Source: DASRJJ01 sp050730855
Lineage (GTDB): Bacteria > Patescibacteriota > Saccharimonadia > Saccharimonadales > UBA4665
DNA length: 64,000 nt
Direction of reading: 5' to 3'
NCBI GenBank assembly: GCA_050730855.1
Contig: JBOHNU010000001.1
Location: forward strand, 1-64,000
A program made the position numbers and the translations under genes. The notes below the pieces were generated by a model, which did not search any database, was not told the origin of the DNA, and saw only the letters and a program-made list of their open reading frames with translations. Below, piece after piece: positions 51,608-59,700 of the stretch. Each line of letters begins with the position of its first letter. Position 1 is the stretch's first letter.

Positions 51608-51682
51608 TGGGGCGTCGCCAAGTGGTAAGGCACCAGGTTTTGGTCCTGGCATTCGGGAGTTCGAATCTCTCCGCCCCAGCCA
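51608..51682 (+). tRNA. trnQ: tRNA-Gln (anticodon TTG)
   Basis: TGGGGCG pairs with CGCCCCA, discriminator G, encoded CCA at 51680-51682. D arm GCCAAGTGGTAAGGC, anticodon stem CCAGG-TTTTGGT-CCTGG (TTG), T arm GGGAG-TTCGAAT-CTCTC. 75 nt. A TAAAAT -10 box lies shortly upstream. AT-rich genes start 27 bp downstream. Confidence 0.96.
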
Positions 51683-51709
51683 GATGCAGCAGCAAGAAGG
51701 TAGACCCAC

Positions 51710-52132
51710 ATGACCAATGAAGTAATCCTAGCCATAATCCCAAGTTTATCCCTTGGAGGCTTAGTTGTTGCATTATTTAACCACTTTGCAGGCGTCCAAA
51801 AAGAAATTGAGCAGCATAAAAGGGAAAGAAAAGAGGATCAATATGAAAAACTCCTCGAAAATCTACCTGGGTTTTTTACGGGTACAGAGAATAAAGAAAA
51901 GAAGCTAAGATTTATGGAAGAGCTTAACTCAAATGCATTACTCTTTGCTTCTTCCAAAGTAATTCGCCTTGGCAGTGAATACATAGGCAGTTTTGCGAAT
52001 AAAAAAATTACTAGTAGCGCAAGAGATGAAATGGCAAATAAATTGGTAATTGCAATTAGGGACGAAATAGGAGTAGATAATAAGGATTCGCTCGGTGTAA
52101 ATGACATAAGAAGATATAAACTAGACGACTAA
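51710..52132 (+). CDS. hypothetical protein with N-terminal membrane helix
   Basis: 140 residues: one hydrophobic segment (ILAIIPSLSLGGLVVALF, about 6-23), then a charged helical region (KEIEQHKRERKEDQYEKLL) and a polar tail. Noticeably more AT-rich than its neighbours (many AAA, AAT and ATA codons), so probably acquired. It lies just after tRNA-Gln. No known domain. Confidence 0.6.
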   Translation: MTNEVILAIIPSLSLGGLVVALFNHFAGVQKEIEQHKRERKEDQYEKLLENLPGFFTGTENKEKKLRFMEELNSNALLFASSKVIRLGSEYIGSFANKKITSSARDEMANKLVIAIRDEIGVDNKDSLGVNDIRRYKLDD

Positions 52133-52330
52133 AGTAATATCTTCGAAAGATTCATAGGCGCCGTCATAAAATCCTCGTATCATGTAGACCGCTATTTCCT
52201 GGCCTTCTTCGTTGAATTCGTGTTTGAGCTCTCTTCCCCACGCGAACATTAGATATCCAGGCGTCACAACACTTTTCCAAGCTGGTTCTGAATCAAGACG
52301 GTTAATTAGGACGAAAGATTGCGTACCCAT
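52121..52330 (-). CDS. small hypothetical protein (69 aa)
   Basis: MGTQSFVLINRLDSEPAWKS..., acidic and aromatic, no domain recognised. It overlaps the preceding + strand gene by 12 bp at the 3' ends and its start overlaps the end of the broken reading frame upstream by 29 nt. A TTG nine codons earlier (52357) is an alternative start. Part of the AT-rich insert. Confidence 0.45.
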   Translation of the reverse strand: MGTQSFVLINRLDSEPAWKSVVTPGYLMFAWGRELKHEFNEEGQEIAVYMIRGFYDGAYESFEDITLVV

Positions 52331-52569
52331 CGGCTGTGTCCATCTTATGTGGATCAACCCCTTTTTGTTCTAGCTCCTTCATCATTTCCTTCGCATAGCC
52401 ATGTCTAAGAGTGGCTATAAATCAAATTCCTCTGTCTTCCTTCTGGAGTATCTTCTTTATATCCAGCAATAACTGAGCGGGCTGCAGCTTGACTGAAAGG
52501 TGTCATAGTATCCCAAATGCTAGCTTTGTGATTCTCAAATAAATAATCTTTAGTGTGTTTTTGTTGTAG
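52302..52569 (-). pseudogene. frameshifted gene remnant
   Basis: One frame carries KDYLFENHKASIWDTMT, FSQAAARSVIAGYKEDTPEG, and RQRNLIYSHS before stopping at 52405. The next frame continues at that point as LRHGYAKEMMKELEQKGVD and PHKMDTADGYAIFRPN with a stop at 52302. The join at about 52405-52415 looks like a one-base indel in a single small gene. I do not recognise the protein. There is no good start codon before the terminator at 52574-52601. Confidence 0.45.
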
Positions 52570-52573
52570 CAAT

Positions 52574-52601
52574 TTAAAAACCGGCACTTTTAGGTGCCGG
52601 C
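52574..52601 (-). terminator. rho-independent terminator after the zinc-finger gene
   Basis: On the minus strand CCGGCAC-ctaaaa-GTGCCGG is followed by TTTTTAAA. It lies 15 nt past the stop of the zinc-finger microprotein. Confidence 0.85.
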
Positions 52602-52615
52602 GATTCTGCGCATCC

Positions 52616-52717
52616 CTACATATCTGGGTGTGCTTCGGCGTTGTGCTTGTCGAGTTCTTCTTTGGTTTTGAACTGCGCACCGCACATGGTGCAGGTCGTC
52701 ATTTTGTCGTCTTCCAT
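52616..52717 (-). CDS. C2H2 zinc-finger microprotein (33 aa)
   Basis: MEDDKMTTCTMCGAQF... with C-x2-C at residues 9-12 and H-x4-H at 25-30, one complete classical zinc-finger unit and little else. GAAAGGGGGAACGGGC precedes the ATG at 52717 and a clean terminator follows the stop, which together support a real transcript. Single-finger proteins of this size in bacteria may bind DNA, RNA or protein; the role is unknown. Confidence 0.7.
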   Translation of the reverse strand: MEDDKMTTCTMCGAQFKTKEELDKHNAEAHPDM

Positions 52718-52802
52718 GCCCGTTCCCCCTTTCTGTTGCAATTATACAGCAACTTGCGATTTGGCAAGTAGGTTGGACGAGAAAAAGCAGGGGAAGCTGT
52801 GT

Positions 52803-53630
52803 CTATTTGCTTGAGCGGCGGCGATACAGCCAAACGGTAACAGGTACCGACACCGTGATGATGGCAATACACCAAACTACCGCCAGCCAGCCGGAGTTGT
52901 CCAGCGGCGTGCCGACCAGCAGGTGGCGGACGGTGTCTATCACGTGCGTCAGCGGCTGGTTTTCGGCAAACGCCCGCAGCGCCGGCGGCATGGTCGCGGT
53001 GGGTACAAACGCACTGGACACGAAGGTCAGCGGAAAGATAACTACAAAGCCGATCCACTGGGCAGCCTCCAGGCTCTTAACCAACAGCCCCATAATGGCT
53101 GACAGCCAAGATATAGCTAGCGTAAACAGCATGGCCAGGCCGAATACCAACAGCCAATCGGTCACATCGGCAGTCGGCCGGAAGCCGACAATAAAGCCGA
53201 CCCCAACGATAATGACGCCCGAAATCATGTTGCGCACCATGTCGGAGGCTATGTGGCCAATAATAAGCGCACTGCTGGCCATGGGCAGCGAGCGGAAACG
53301 GTCTACGATACCTTCTTTTAAATCCACCGCCAGGTTGATGGTGGTGTAGTTGGCGCCGAACGCCAGCGTCTGCACCAGTATGCCGGCGAACAGGTAATTG
53401 GCGTAGGAGACGTCGCCGGTGTCGATAGCGCCTCCCAGCACGTAGCGGTTGAGCAGCATGAACATGATGGGGAAGAGCAGCAGCGACAACACTTGGTCGA
53501 GGCTGCGGGTGATGTGTCGGATGCTGCGGCGCATCATTTCGTAGGTGTCATTCAGCAGCCAAAAGAGGCGCGAGCGCTTTTCTGGCTCCACTCGGGCAAT
53601 CAACGCGCCGGCATCGGGATTTTCCATCAC
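52803..53630 (-). CDS. ABC-2 type transporter permease
   Basis: 275 residues with six hydrophobic helices and the ABC-2 consensus region (LFAGILVQTLAFGANYTTINLAVDLKEGIVDRFRSLPMASS in outline). Typical partner of DrrA-type ATPases in drug or lipid export. It overlaps the ATPase gene stop by 4 nt (ATGA), so subunits are made together. The last residues are basic (RRRSSK). Confidence 0.9.
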   Translation of the reverse strand: MMENPDAGALIARVEPEKRSRLFWLLNDTYEMMRRSIRHITRSLDQVLSLLLFPIMFMLLNRYVLGGAIDTGDVSYANYLFAGILVQTLAFGANYTTINLAVDLKEGIVDRFRSLPMASSALIIGHIASDMVRNMISGVIIVGVGFIVGFRPTADVTDWLLVFGLAMLFTLAISWLSAIMGLLVKSLEAAQWIGFVVIFPLTFVSSAFVPTATMPPALRAFAENQPLTHVIDTVRHLLVGTPLDNSGWLAVVWCIAIITVSVPVTVWLYRRRSSK

Positions 53631-54631
53631 ATCTTTCCTTTCTGCTTGCCTGCTGGCTGGCTTGGCTCTTTGGCATCTTTGCCAGCGGCGTGTCCGGTGA
53701 GCGTCAGGAAAACGTCGTCGAGCGTTGGCCGGTGCAGCGAAATGCTTTCGACGTCGATTTTGGCTTTCTCTAAGCGGTCGAGCGCGCTTCGCAGTGTAGT
53801 GATGCCACCAGTAGAAGCAATGCTAAGCACACGCCGCTCCGGGTCGGCCTTTAGACTTTCGCCATCCACGGCCTCTTTGGCTTTTTCGAAACTACTTTGC
53901 TGGCCGATGGTTAATTCCAGGCGGTCAGAGCCAACTTTGGCCTTTAGCTGGTCGGGCGTGCCTTCGGCGATCACCTTGCCGCCGTCTATCACCACGATGT
54001 TGTCGGCCAAGTGGTCGGCCTCGTCCATGTACTGGGTGGTTAGCAAAATAGTCACACCGCTTTTAGCAAGTAGCTTAATAGTGTCCCACATGGCGAAACG
54101 GCTGCGCGGGTCGAGCCCGGTAGTAGGCTCGTCCAAAAAAATAATAGGAGGAGAGGCGACCATGCTCATGGCCAGGTCGAGCTTGCGGCGCATGCCGCCG
54201 GAATACGTTTTAACCGGACGCTTGGACGCATCGTGCAGATCGAAGAGGGTAAGTAACTGCTGGGAACGACGCCTTGTGTCGACGATGCTCAGGCGGTACA
54301 GACGACCCATTAGCATCAGGTTTTCCTCGCCCGTCAGGTACTCGTCGACGGCGGCATACTGGCCGGTTAGGCCAATACTGGCACGCACCTGTGCCGGCGC
54401 AGCCATTACGTCGTGGCCGTTAACAACCGCAGTGCCGCCCTCCGGCTTTAACAGCGTACTCAAAATACGCACCGTGGTAGTTTTGCCCGCGCCATTTGGC
54501 CCGAGCAAGGCAAAAATTGACCCGCGAGGTACCGAAAAGGTAATACCGGCTAGGACTTTTAAGCTCCCATACGACTTTTGCAGATTTTTGACTTGCACCG
54601 CATGCGCGGATGCTTTGGATTTTGCTGACAT
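53627..54631 (-). CDS. ABC transporter ATP-binding protein (DrrA-like)
   Basis: 334 residues: Walker A GPNGAGKTTTV, Q-loop LTGQYAAVDEYLTGEEN, signature TYSGGMRRKLDLAMSM, Walker B IIFLDEPTTGLD, H-loop LLTTQYMDEAD, and a C-terminal regulatory domain. The GQYA-VDE pattern is typical of the daunorubicin-resistance (DrrA) group. Drives the co-encoded ABC-2 permease. Divergent from the Pr6Pr gene. Confidence 0.93.
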   Translation of the reverse strand: MSAKSKASAHAVQVKNLQKSYGSLKVLAGITFSVPRGSIFALLGPNGAGKTTTVRILSTLLKPEGGTAVVNGHDVMAAPAQVRASIGLTGQYAAVDEYLTGEENLMLMGRLYRLSIVDTRRRSQQLLTLFDLHDASKRPVKTYSGGMRRKLDLAMSMVASPPIIFLDEPTTGLDPRSRFAMWDTIKLLAKSGVTILLTTQYMDEADHLADNIVVIDGGKVIAEGTPDQLKAKVGSDRLELTIGQQSSFEKAKEAVDGESLKADPERRVLSIASTGGITTLRSALDRLEKAKIDVESISLHRPTLDDVFLTLTGHAAGKDAKEPSQPAGKQKGKM

Positions 54632-54712
54632 ATCCGTCTATTATATCCTGAAGAACGGACAACGGCGACGTTTTTTATACAACGTCCACTCGTGATATAC
54701 TATTTTTAGCAT

Positions 54713-55357
54713 ATGCGTTTTGCACCACGAAAACTTTGGGCGATTTTGCGACTTGCCGCCGCTGGTGCGGTGATGGTGGCGATTGTCGGGCAATTTAGCC
54801 ACAGCAGCGGTCGGGCGGGCTTTGATCCGGTCAACTTCTTTAGCTACTTTACTATTCTAAGCAATATTTTTGTCGCAGCGGTTTTGGCGGTGGCGGCAGT
54901 CGTGGCATTGACGGGCAAGCAGCCGGGCAAGATGCTAGAGTGCTCGCGCGGCGCGGCCACTGTATATATGGTGACGACCGGCATTTTGTTTGCGTTGCTT
55001 TTGGCTAAATACGACGTTGGTGTCACGTTGCCATGGGTCAACCATATTCTGCACCAGGCAATTCCGGTTTTCGCACTGCTCGACTGGCTACTTATGCCGC
55101 CAGCCCGGCGACTATCACCCAGGATTTGGTTTAGCTGGCTGATTTTCCCGCTGGCATACGCACCGTACACGCTTATCCGCGGGTCGGCAGTCAACTGGTA
55201 TCCGTACCCGTTTCTCGACCCCAATTGGAACAATGCCGGTTACGGTCGGGTGTTTGCCTATTGCGCTGGCATCACCGTATTTATGGTCGGTTTGGCGGCC
55301 GCCATCGGCTGGGCAGGCAACTATCTGCATCTAAAAACAAAATCTGCCAAACGGTAG
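54713..55357 (+). CDS. Pr6Pr-family membrane protein
   Basis: 214 residues, six hydrophobic segments. The family signature NFFSYFTILSNI is at about 42-53; a C-terminal YPYPFLDPN and a WxxHHLLHQ-like HILHQAIPVFALLDW lie in between. Pr6Pr proteins are membrane proteins of unknown role, distantly like FAR-17a/AIG1 lipid hydrolases. TATACT (54696-54701) is 11 nt before the ATG. Confidence 0.8.
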   Translation: MRFAPRKLWAILRLAAAGAVMVAIVGQFSHSSGRAGFDPVNFFSYFTILSNIFVAAVLAVAAVVALTGKQPGKMLECSRGAATVYMVTTGILFALLLAKYDVGVTLPWVNHILHQAIPVFALLDWLLMPPARRLSPRIWFSWLIFPLAYAPYTLIRGSAVNWYPYPFLDPNWNNAGYGRVFAYCAGITVFMVGLAAAIGWAGNYLHLKTKSAKR

Positions 55358-55388
55358 CGTGCTGGGCAAATTCTGGTATAATCTCCCT

Positions 55389-56444
55389 ATGGAAGATACC
55401 GCGCAAAAAACAAACACATTGAACCCAAAGCCGTTCCCAAATTACCCGCTGGCCGAGCTGCACGCGCACCTAAGTACATCCATCAGTCCGGAAGTTTTGT
55501 GGCAAATTGCGCACGACTCCGGTTTTAAACTCCCGAAAAAGGATTATATAGAATTCGAGCAGTTTGTTCAGCTTTCGGACAAACGGCGGATGCCGCTCAA
55601 CGAATACTTTAAAAAAATCTATACACCGATTCTTCATCCGCTCAGTTCCGGAGTGCATGCCGTGGAGCAGGGAGCATATCACACAATAGCCGGTGCCTAT
55701 CGCCGCAACGGCACCACACTCATGGAGTTGCGCTTTAATCCAATGAAGCATAACGGCCACAATAGTATCGACCTCGACCACATAATAATGGCTATGCTGC
55801 GCGGCATGGAGCGTGTACTGCTCGCTTATCCTCAACTGAGCGCAGGGCTTATCCTTAGTATGGATCGCACTTTTCCTCTGGAGCAAAATGCCATTATTAT
55901 TGATAAAGCCATAAAATATCATAGGCGCGGCGTAGTCGGCATAGACGTTTCCGGTCCTGGTGATCCAGGCTTCCACTTTAAGGATTACACTGCCGTGTTT
56001 AACAAGGCTCGAAAGGCCGGGCTTAAAGTAACCGTCCACGCAGGTGAGCAGCGCGATGCCAACGATATTTGGGACGCGCTGGAACACGTCCAGCCAGCTA
56101 GGATCGGCCACGGCATTCTGGCCGCATACGACAAACCACTCATGAAAAAACTAGCAAAACAGGGGACTGTCTTAGAGGTTTGCCCACTGTCTAACCTAGC
56201 CACCGAAGCCGTAGAGAACATCGACGAGCTAAAGTTTATACTCCGCGCCTTTGTAGAGAATAAGGTCAGATTGACCATAAACACCGACTGGCCAGAGATT
56301 ATCGAAGACTGTCAACTGCAAAAACAATACGCTTTCTTGCTTGATAAAGACATACTGTCCGAAGGCGAACTTTCGGAGTGCACCCGCACCGCGTTCGAGG
56401 CCTCATTTATCCCCAAGCCCGGCGGCCTGGACGCTTATTTATAG
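55389..56444 (+). CDS. adenosine-deaminase-like metal-dependent hydrolase
   Basis: 351 residues of the ADA fold: LAELHAHLSTSI (two zinc His), HAGEQRDA (His/Glu), RIGHG (catalytic His), CPLSNLAT, and TINTDWPEI. In ADA the last motif is DDP; here the first Asp (zinc) is kept but the second is Trp, so the substrate may differ from adenosine. It could be an adenine/AMP-type or 6-aminodeoxyfutalosine-type deaminase. TATAAT (55377-55382) ends 6 nt before the ATG, which excludes the longer frame. Confidence 0.8.
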   Translation: MEDTAQKTNTLNPKPFPNYPLAELHAHLSTSISPEVLWQIAHDSGFKLPKKDYIEFEQFVQLSDKRRMPLNEYFKKIYTPILHPLSSGVHAVEQGAYHTIAGAYRRNGTTLMELRFNPMKHNGHNSIDLDHIIMAMLRGMERVLLAYPQLSAGLILSMDRTFPLEQNAIIIDKAIKYHRRGVVGIDVSGPGDPGFHFKDYTAVFNKARKAGLKVTVHAGEQRDANDIWDALEHVQPARIGHGILAAYDKPLMKKLAKQGTVLEVCPLSNLATEAVENIDELKFILRAFVENKVRLTINTDWPEIIEDCQLQKQYAFLLDKDILSEGELSECTRTAFEASFIPKPGGLDAYL

Positions 56445-56483
56445 CGTGCTATAGTGGAATCATAAGCAACTTTGGAGGGCACT

Positions 56484-56906
56484 ATGCAAATTGAGGTTAA
56501 CTGGCTGGCGGTGATTGTGGCCGGCCTAAGCAGCATGGTCGTGGGCGCGGTCTTCTACGCCAAGCCGGTGTTTGGCACCTTATGGATTAAACTGGCCAAA
56601 ATGGACGGCAAAAGCACGCAGCAGCGCGCCAGTAAGGCGATGGTTGTGGCGCTTTTAATGTCGCTGATAATGGCCTTTGTGATTGCCCATGTGACGGCCA
56701 TTTCGCGTTCGTTTTACGAAGTTAGTGCGTTATCGGCCGCGCTGACCACGGCGTTCTGGCTGTGGGTTGGCGTTTCAGCAACCACGGTTGTGATCCACGA
56801 TATGTTTGAGCACCGCCCGGGAACCCTGTCGTTTCTTACCATCGCCTACCAGTTTTTTGCCATGATGACCATGGGGATGATAATTGGCCTATTCGGCGGA
56901 TTTTAG
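56484..56906 (+). CDS. DUF1761-family membrane protein
   Basis: 140 residues with four hydrophobic helices. The opening VNWLAVIVAGLSSMVVGAVFY and the small-residue pattern through helix 1 fit DUF1761. The start at 56484 follows TTGGAGGGCACT. The role is unknown. The next gene begins 3 bp after its stop. Confidence 0.75.
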   Translation: MQIEVNWLAVIVAGLSSMVVGAVFYAKPVFGTLWIKLAKMDGKSTQQRASKAMVVALLMSLIMAFVIAHVTAISRSFYEVSALSAALTTAFWLWVGVSATTVVIHDMFEHRPGTLSFLTIAYQFFAMMTMGMIIGLFGGF

Positions 56907-56909
56907 CGA

Positions 56910-57452
56910 ATGGACGCACTAGTTTTAGGCGGCAACAACCCGCACAACAAGGAGTGGGTTCAGCAACTTAAAAGCGCTCTGGCGCCGCTGTTTAACACCA
57001 TTGCCACACACGATTATGCGCACTGGGCCAGCGGCGGCTCCACGATAGACTTCGACCACGAACTGCGCGCGGCCGTAGCCGAGGCTAGGTCGCTCAACGA
57101 TTACGTAATCATTGCGAAGTCAGTCGGCACACTTCTAAGCCTTAGGGGTACGGCCAGCAACAGTCTGCGTCCTAGCAAAGCTATCTTCTTGGGCATGCCG
57201 CTCAACTACATCCGGCAGCAAGCCATGGAACACGAATCTGAGAGCTGGCTCAAAAAAACTACCGCGCCAATGCTGTTCATCCAAAACGCCCACGACCCGG
57301 TGGCCAGCGCCAGCGAGCTGGAACGCTACCTCAAAATCATCGTCTCGCCGTCGCTGGTCAATTTGGTCGAGCTGCCGGGAAACACGCACGACTACACCGA
57401 TTTTCCCAAGCTATTCGAGCTGGTTCAGCGGTTTGCCGCCCCGGCCGGCTAG
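56910..57452 (+). CDS. small alpha/beta hydrolase
   Basis: 180 residues, compact. VLGGNNPHNKEWVQQL at the start, nucleophile-like IIAKSVGTLLSL (Ser after K), IFLGMPL, and a C-terminal LFIQNAHDPVAS (acid) and ELPGNTHDY (His). Resembles the KANL3/Tex30-like or dienelactone-hydrolase-type small hydrolases. The elbow is A-K-S-V-G rather than the usual G-x-S-x-G, so catalysis is not certain. Overlaps the convergent MIPS gene by 4 bp. Confidence 0.65.
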   Translation: MDALVLGGNNPHNKEWVQQLKSALAPLFNTIATHDYAHWASGGSTIDFDHELRAAVAEARSLNDYVIIAKSVGTLLSLRGTASNSLRPSKAIFLGMPLNYIRQQAMEHESESWLKKTTAPMLFIQNAHDPVASASELERYLKIIVSPSLVNLVELPGNTHDYTDFPKLFELVQRFAAPAG

Positions 57453-58552
57453 GGTTTACGGCCGTATTTTTTAATAAATCGCTCCACTAGTACGCGCGCC
57501 TGGCTGTCTTCTATCTGGCGGGGCGGGTGTTTCTGGAAATAAGCGGCCGGTTCGATGATCGCGCCCTTCAGCCCGTTTTCCAGCGCCAGCTTAAGGCAAC
57601 GGATGCTGTCTATGGCCACACCGGCAGAATTGGGCGAATCCTCCACGGAAAGCCGCAACTCCAAATTCATCGGCACATCGCCAAAATGCTTGCTTTCGAC
57701 GCGCAGGAAGCAGACTTTGTTATCTTTTTGCCACGGCACGTAGTCGGATGGACCGACGTGAATATTTTCATCATCAATCGTCTGGCCGCGCGCCTCTATC
57801 TGCGACTGCACGGCCTCGGTTTTGCTGATTTTTTTGTGCGTTAGGCGCTCGCGCTCCAGCATATTTAGGAAATCAGTGTTGCCGCCGGTGTTAAGCTGGT
57901 AGGTGCGCTCGATCTTCATGCCGCGATCTAAAAAGAGGTTCACCAGCGTGCGGTGAACGATAGTCGCGCCGACTTGAGCTTTTATGTCGTCGCCAATCAC
58001 CGGCAGCCCAGCTTTCTCGAACTTGCGCGCCCATTTTTGGTCTGAGGCGATGAACACCGGGATGCAGTTTACAAACCCGGCGCCGGCATCTATGGCCGCC
58101 TGGGCATAAAACTCGGTCGCCACCTGCGAACCAACCGGCAGGTAGTTGATTACGGCGTCTACTTTGGCGTCTTTAAGTGTCTTTACCACATCAACTGTTT
58201 TTTTGGCCTGGTCGACCGGCACCAGCGGGGATGTGTACTTGTTTACGCCGTCCAGCTCTGGCCCACGCAATACTTTGACGCCAATTTTCGGCACCCTGAC
58301 AAACACCACGGTGTTGTTGGGCGAGGCATAAATGGCGTCGGCCACATCTTTTCCAACTTTATTACTGTTTACGTCAAACGCCGCAACAACCTCGATGTCG
58401 CGAATGTGATACCCGCCAAAGTTAACGTGCATTACGCCCGGCACAAACTCGTCCTCGCGCGCGTTACGGTAATAATACAACCCTTGCACAAGCGACGACG
58501 CGCAGTTGCCAACTCCTACAATTGCCACCCGAATCTTGCCGTTGTTGTTCAT
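57449..58552 (-). CDS. ino1: myo-inositol-1-phosphate synthase
   Basis: 367 residues, the short bacterial form: NAD-binding VAIVGVGNCASSLVQGL, NYLPVGSQVATEFYAQAAI, GDDIKAQVGATIVHRTL, and NTGGNTDFLNMLERER. Converts glucose-6-phosphate to inositol-1-phosphate, the entry to inositol lipids. GGAGG four nt upstream fixes the start at 58552. It faces a LysR gene across an 81-bp shared promoter region, so that regulator probably controls it. Confidence 0.92.
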   Translation of the reverse strand: MNNNGKIRVAIVGVGNCASSLVQGLYYYRNAREDEFVPGVMHVNFGGYHIRDIEVVAAFDVNSNKVGKDVADAIYASPNNTVVFVRVPKIGVKVLRGPELDGVNKYTSPLVPVDQAKKTVDVVKTLKDAKVDAVINYLPVGSQVATEFYAQAAIDAGAGFVNCIPVFIASDQKWARKFEKAGLPVIGDDIKAQVGATIVHRTLVNLFLDRGMKIERTYQLNTGGNTDFLNMLERERLTHKKISKTEAVQSQIEARGQTIDDENIHVGPSDYVPWQKDNKVCFLRVESKHFGDVPMNLELRLSVEDSPNSAGVAIDSIRCLKLALENGLKGAIIEPAAYFQKHPPRQIEDSQARVLVERFIKKYGRKP

Positions 58553-58582
58553 GTAACCTCCATAACTGCATGGTACGCAAGC

Positions 58583-58625
58583 GTATACATCCACATCAAA
58601 TATATAAAAGCTATACATGTATAAT
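58583..58625. promoter_or_regulatory. shared ino1 / LysR control region
   Basis: TATACATGTATA (58612-58623) is a perfect 12-bp palindrome whose right end overlaps the LysR -10 box TATAAT (58620-58625); a related GTATACAT is at 58583-58590 on the ino1 side. This layout suits LysR autorepression and control of ino1. Confidence 0.55.
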
Positions 58626-58633
58626 TAGAATGT

Positions 58634-59554
58634 ATGGAAGATCGCCTTCGCAAGTTTGCCAAAGTAGTCGAGGCGAAGGGCGTTACTGCAGCGGCCAGGG
58701 AGATGCACATTTCGCAGCCGGCGCTATCAACCTCTTTGCACAAGCTGGAACGCGAGCTCAAAACACCGTTATTTAGAAAAGCCGGCCGTGGGCTGGAGGT
58801 GACAGCGGCGGGCTGGAAGGTGTACCAAACAGCGGTTGCGGTGCGCGCGCAATTGCAGGATTTAACTGTAGCCGTAGCGGCGCTCGGCAACCAAAAACCA
58901 CGCTTCCGCCTGGGCATGATCGACAGTCTGGCCGAGCTGCTGTGTATCAAAGGCACACTGCTGCAAGAGCTGGAACAGTCAGCCAATATCTCGCTCGACG
59001 TCAATAACTCCGCCTATTTACAGATTGCCGTTGGAGAGGGCAGGCTCGACCTGGTGTTGGTTGCCGGGAAGCCGAGCCGGCTCGCCGCTGCGCTTCAGGC
59101 CACACTTGTAGGCGTTGAGCCGCTGGTTTTGGTTACGCACCCGGCGCGGCTGGCTAAGTTGCTACCGCAAGTAAACCAGGGGAGAATCCCGGACTTTCTG
59201 GCGTACAACCCGGCCTCTAACACGTTCCGGCTGGTCGCCAGCCATTTGGCTGCGCACAAGCTGCAACCGGCAGCGGTATTTTACTCCACTAGCCCGGAGG
59301 TGATACTGCAGTTGGTGAGGGCAAACAGAGGCGTTGCAGCACTGCCTCTGCAAATGATTGCGCAGCAGCTACGTGCCGGCAACCTCTGCATAGCCCCCGT
59401 CCGTTCACCGCTTGTGGGGCGGCCGATCGTGGCGATCAGACAATCCGGCCGCAACAGCAGCGTCAGCGAGTCTCGCTGCCTGGAGTTCGCCGCCCAGGCG
59501 CTGGTACGGCTTAACAACACGGCTGCCGCCATTGTGCAAGCACAAGCCACGTGA
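58634..59554 (+). CDS. LysR-family transcriptional regulator
   Basis: 306 residues: winged-helix HTH (FAKVVEAKGVTAAAREMHIS, QPALSTSLHKLERELKTPLF) and a C-terminal periplasmic-binding-like effector domain. Ligand unknown; an inositol or sugar-phosphate is possible given its divergent neighbour. TATAAT ends 8 nt before the ATG, so the mRNA is leaderless. Confidence 0.9.
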   Translation: MEDRLRKFAKVVEAKGVTAAAREMHISQPALSTSLHKLERELKTPLFRKAGRGLEVTAAGWKVYQTAVAVRAQLQDLTVAVAALGNQKPRFRLGMIDSLAELLCIKGTLLQELEQSANISLDVNNSAYLQIAVGEGRLDLVLVAGKPSRLAAALQATLVGVEPLVLVTHPARLAKLLPQVNQGRIPDFLAYNPASNTFRLVASHLAAHKLQPAAVFYSTSPEVILQLVRANRGVAALPLQMIAQQLRAGNLCIAPVRSPLVGRPIVAIRQSGRNSSVSESRCLEFAAQALVRLNNTAAAIVQAQAT

Positions 59555-59700
59555 TATACTGTAAAAGCTAGAAATAGCTGCTATATCCGTATATCGGACG
59601 TTCTAGGACAAATTAATAACCGTTCTCTTGGGGAGCAGCTAACTGGATATGAATCTCATGCCAGCTTACCTCAGCAGAAGAAAAAAGAGGAAAGTATTTA
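59532..59700 (+). promoter_or_regulatory. promoter and about 134-nt structured leader of the RRM gene
   Basis: TTGTGC (59532-59537), 17 bp, TATACT (59555-59560), start about 59567. The RNA begins with AGCTA-GAAA-TAGCT, a GNRA-capped hairpin, then CCG-tatat-CGG, and ends with GAGGAAAG before the ATG. The long 5' region contrasts with the leaderless genes around it and resembles the leaders of cold-shock genes. Confidence 0.5.

Noticed and set aside
53493..54695. 400-codon + strand frame opposite the ABC transporter genes
   Set aside because: Antisense to the DrrA-like ATPase and ABC-2 permease, both with full motif sets. Ser-rich shadow composition.
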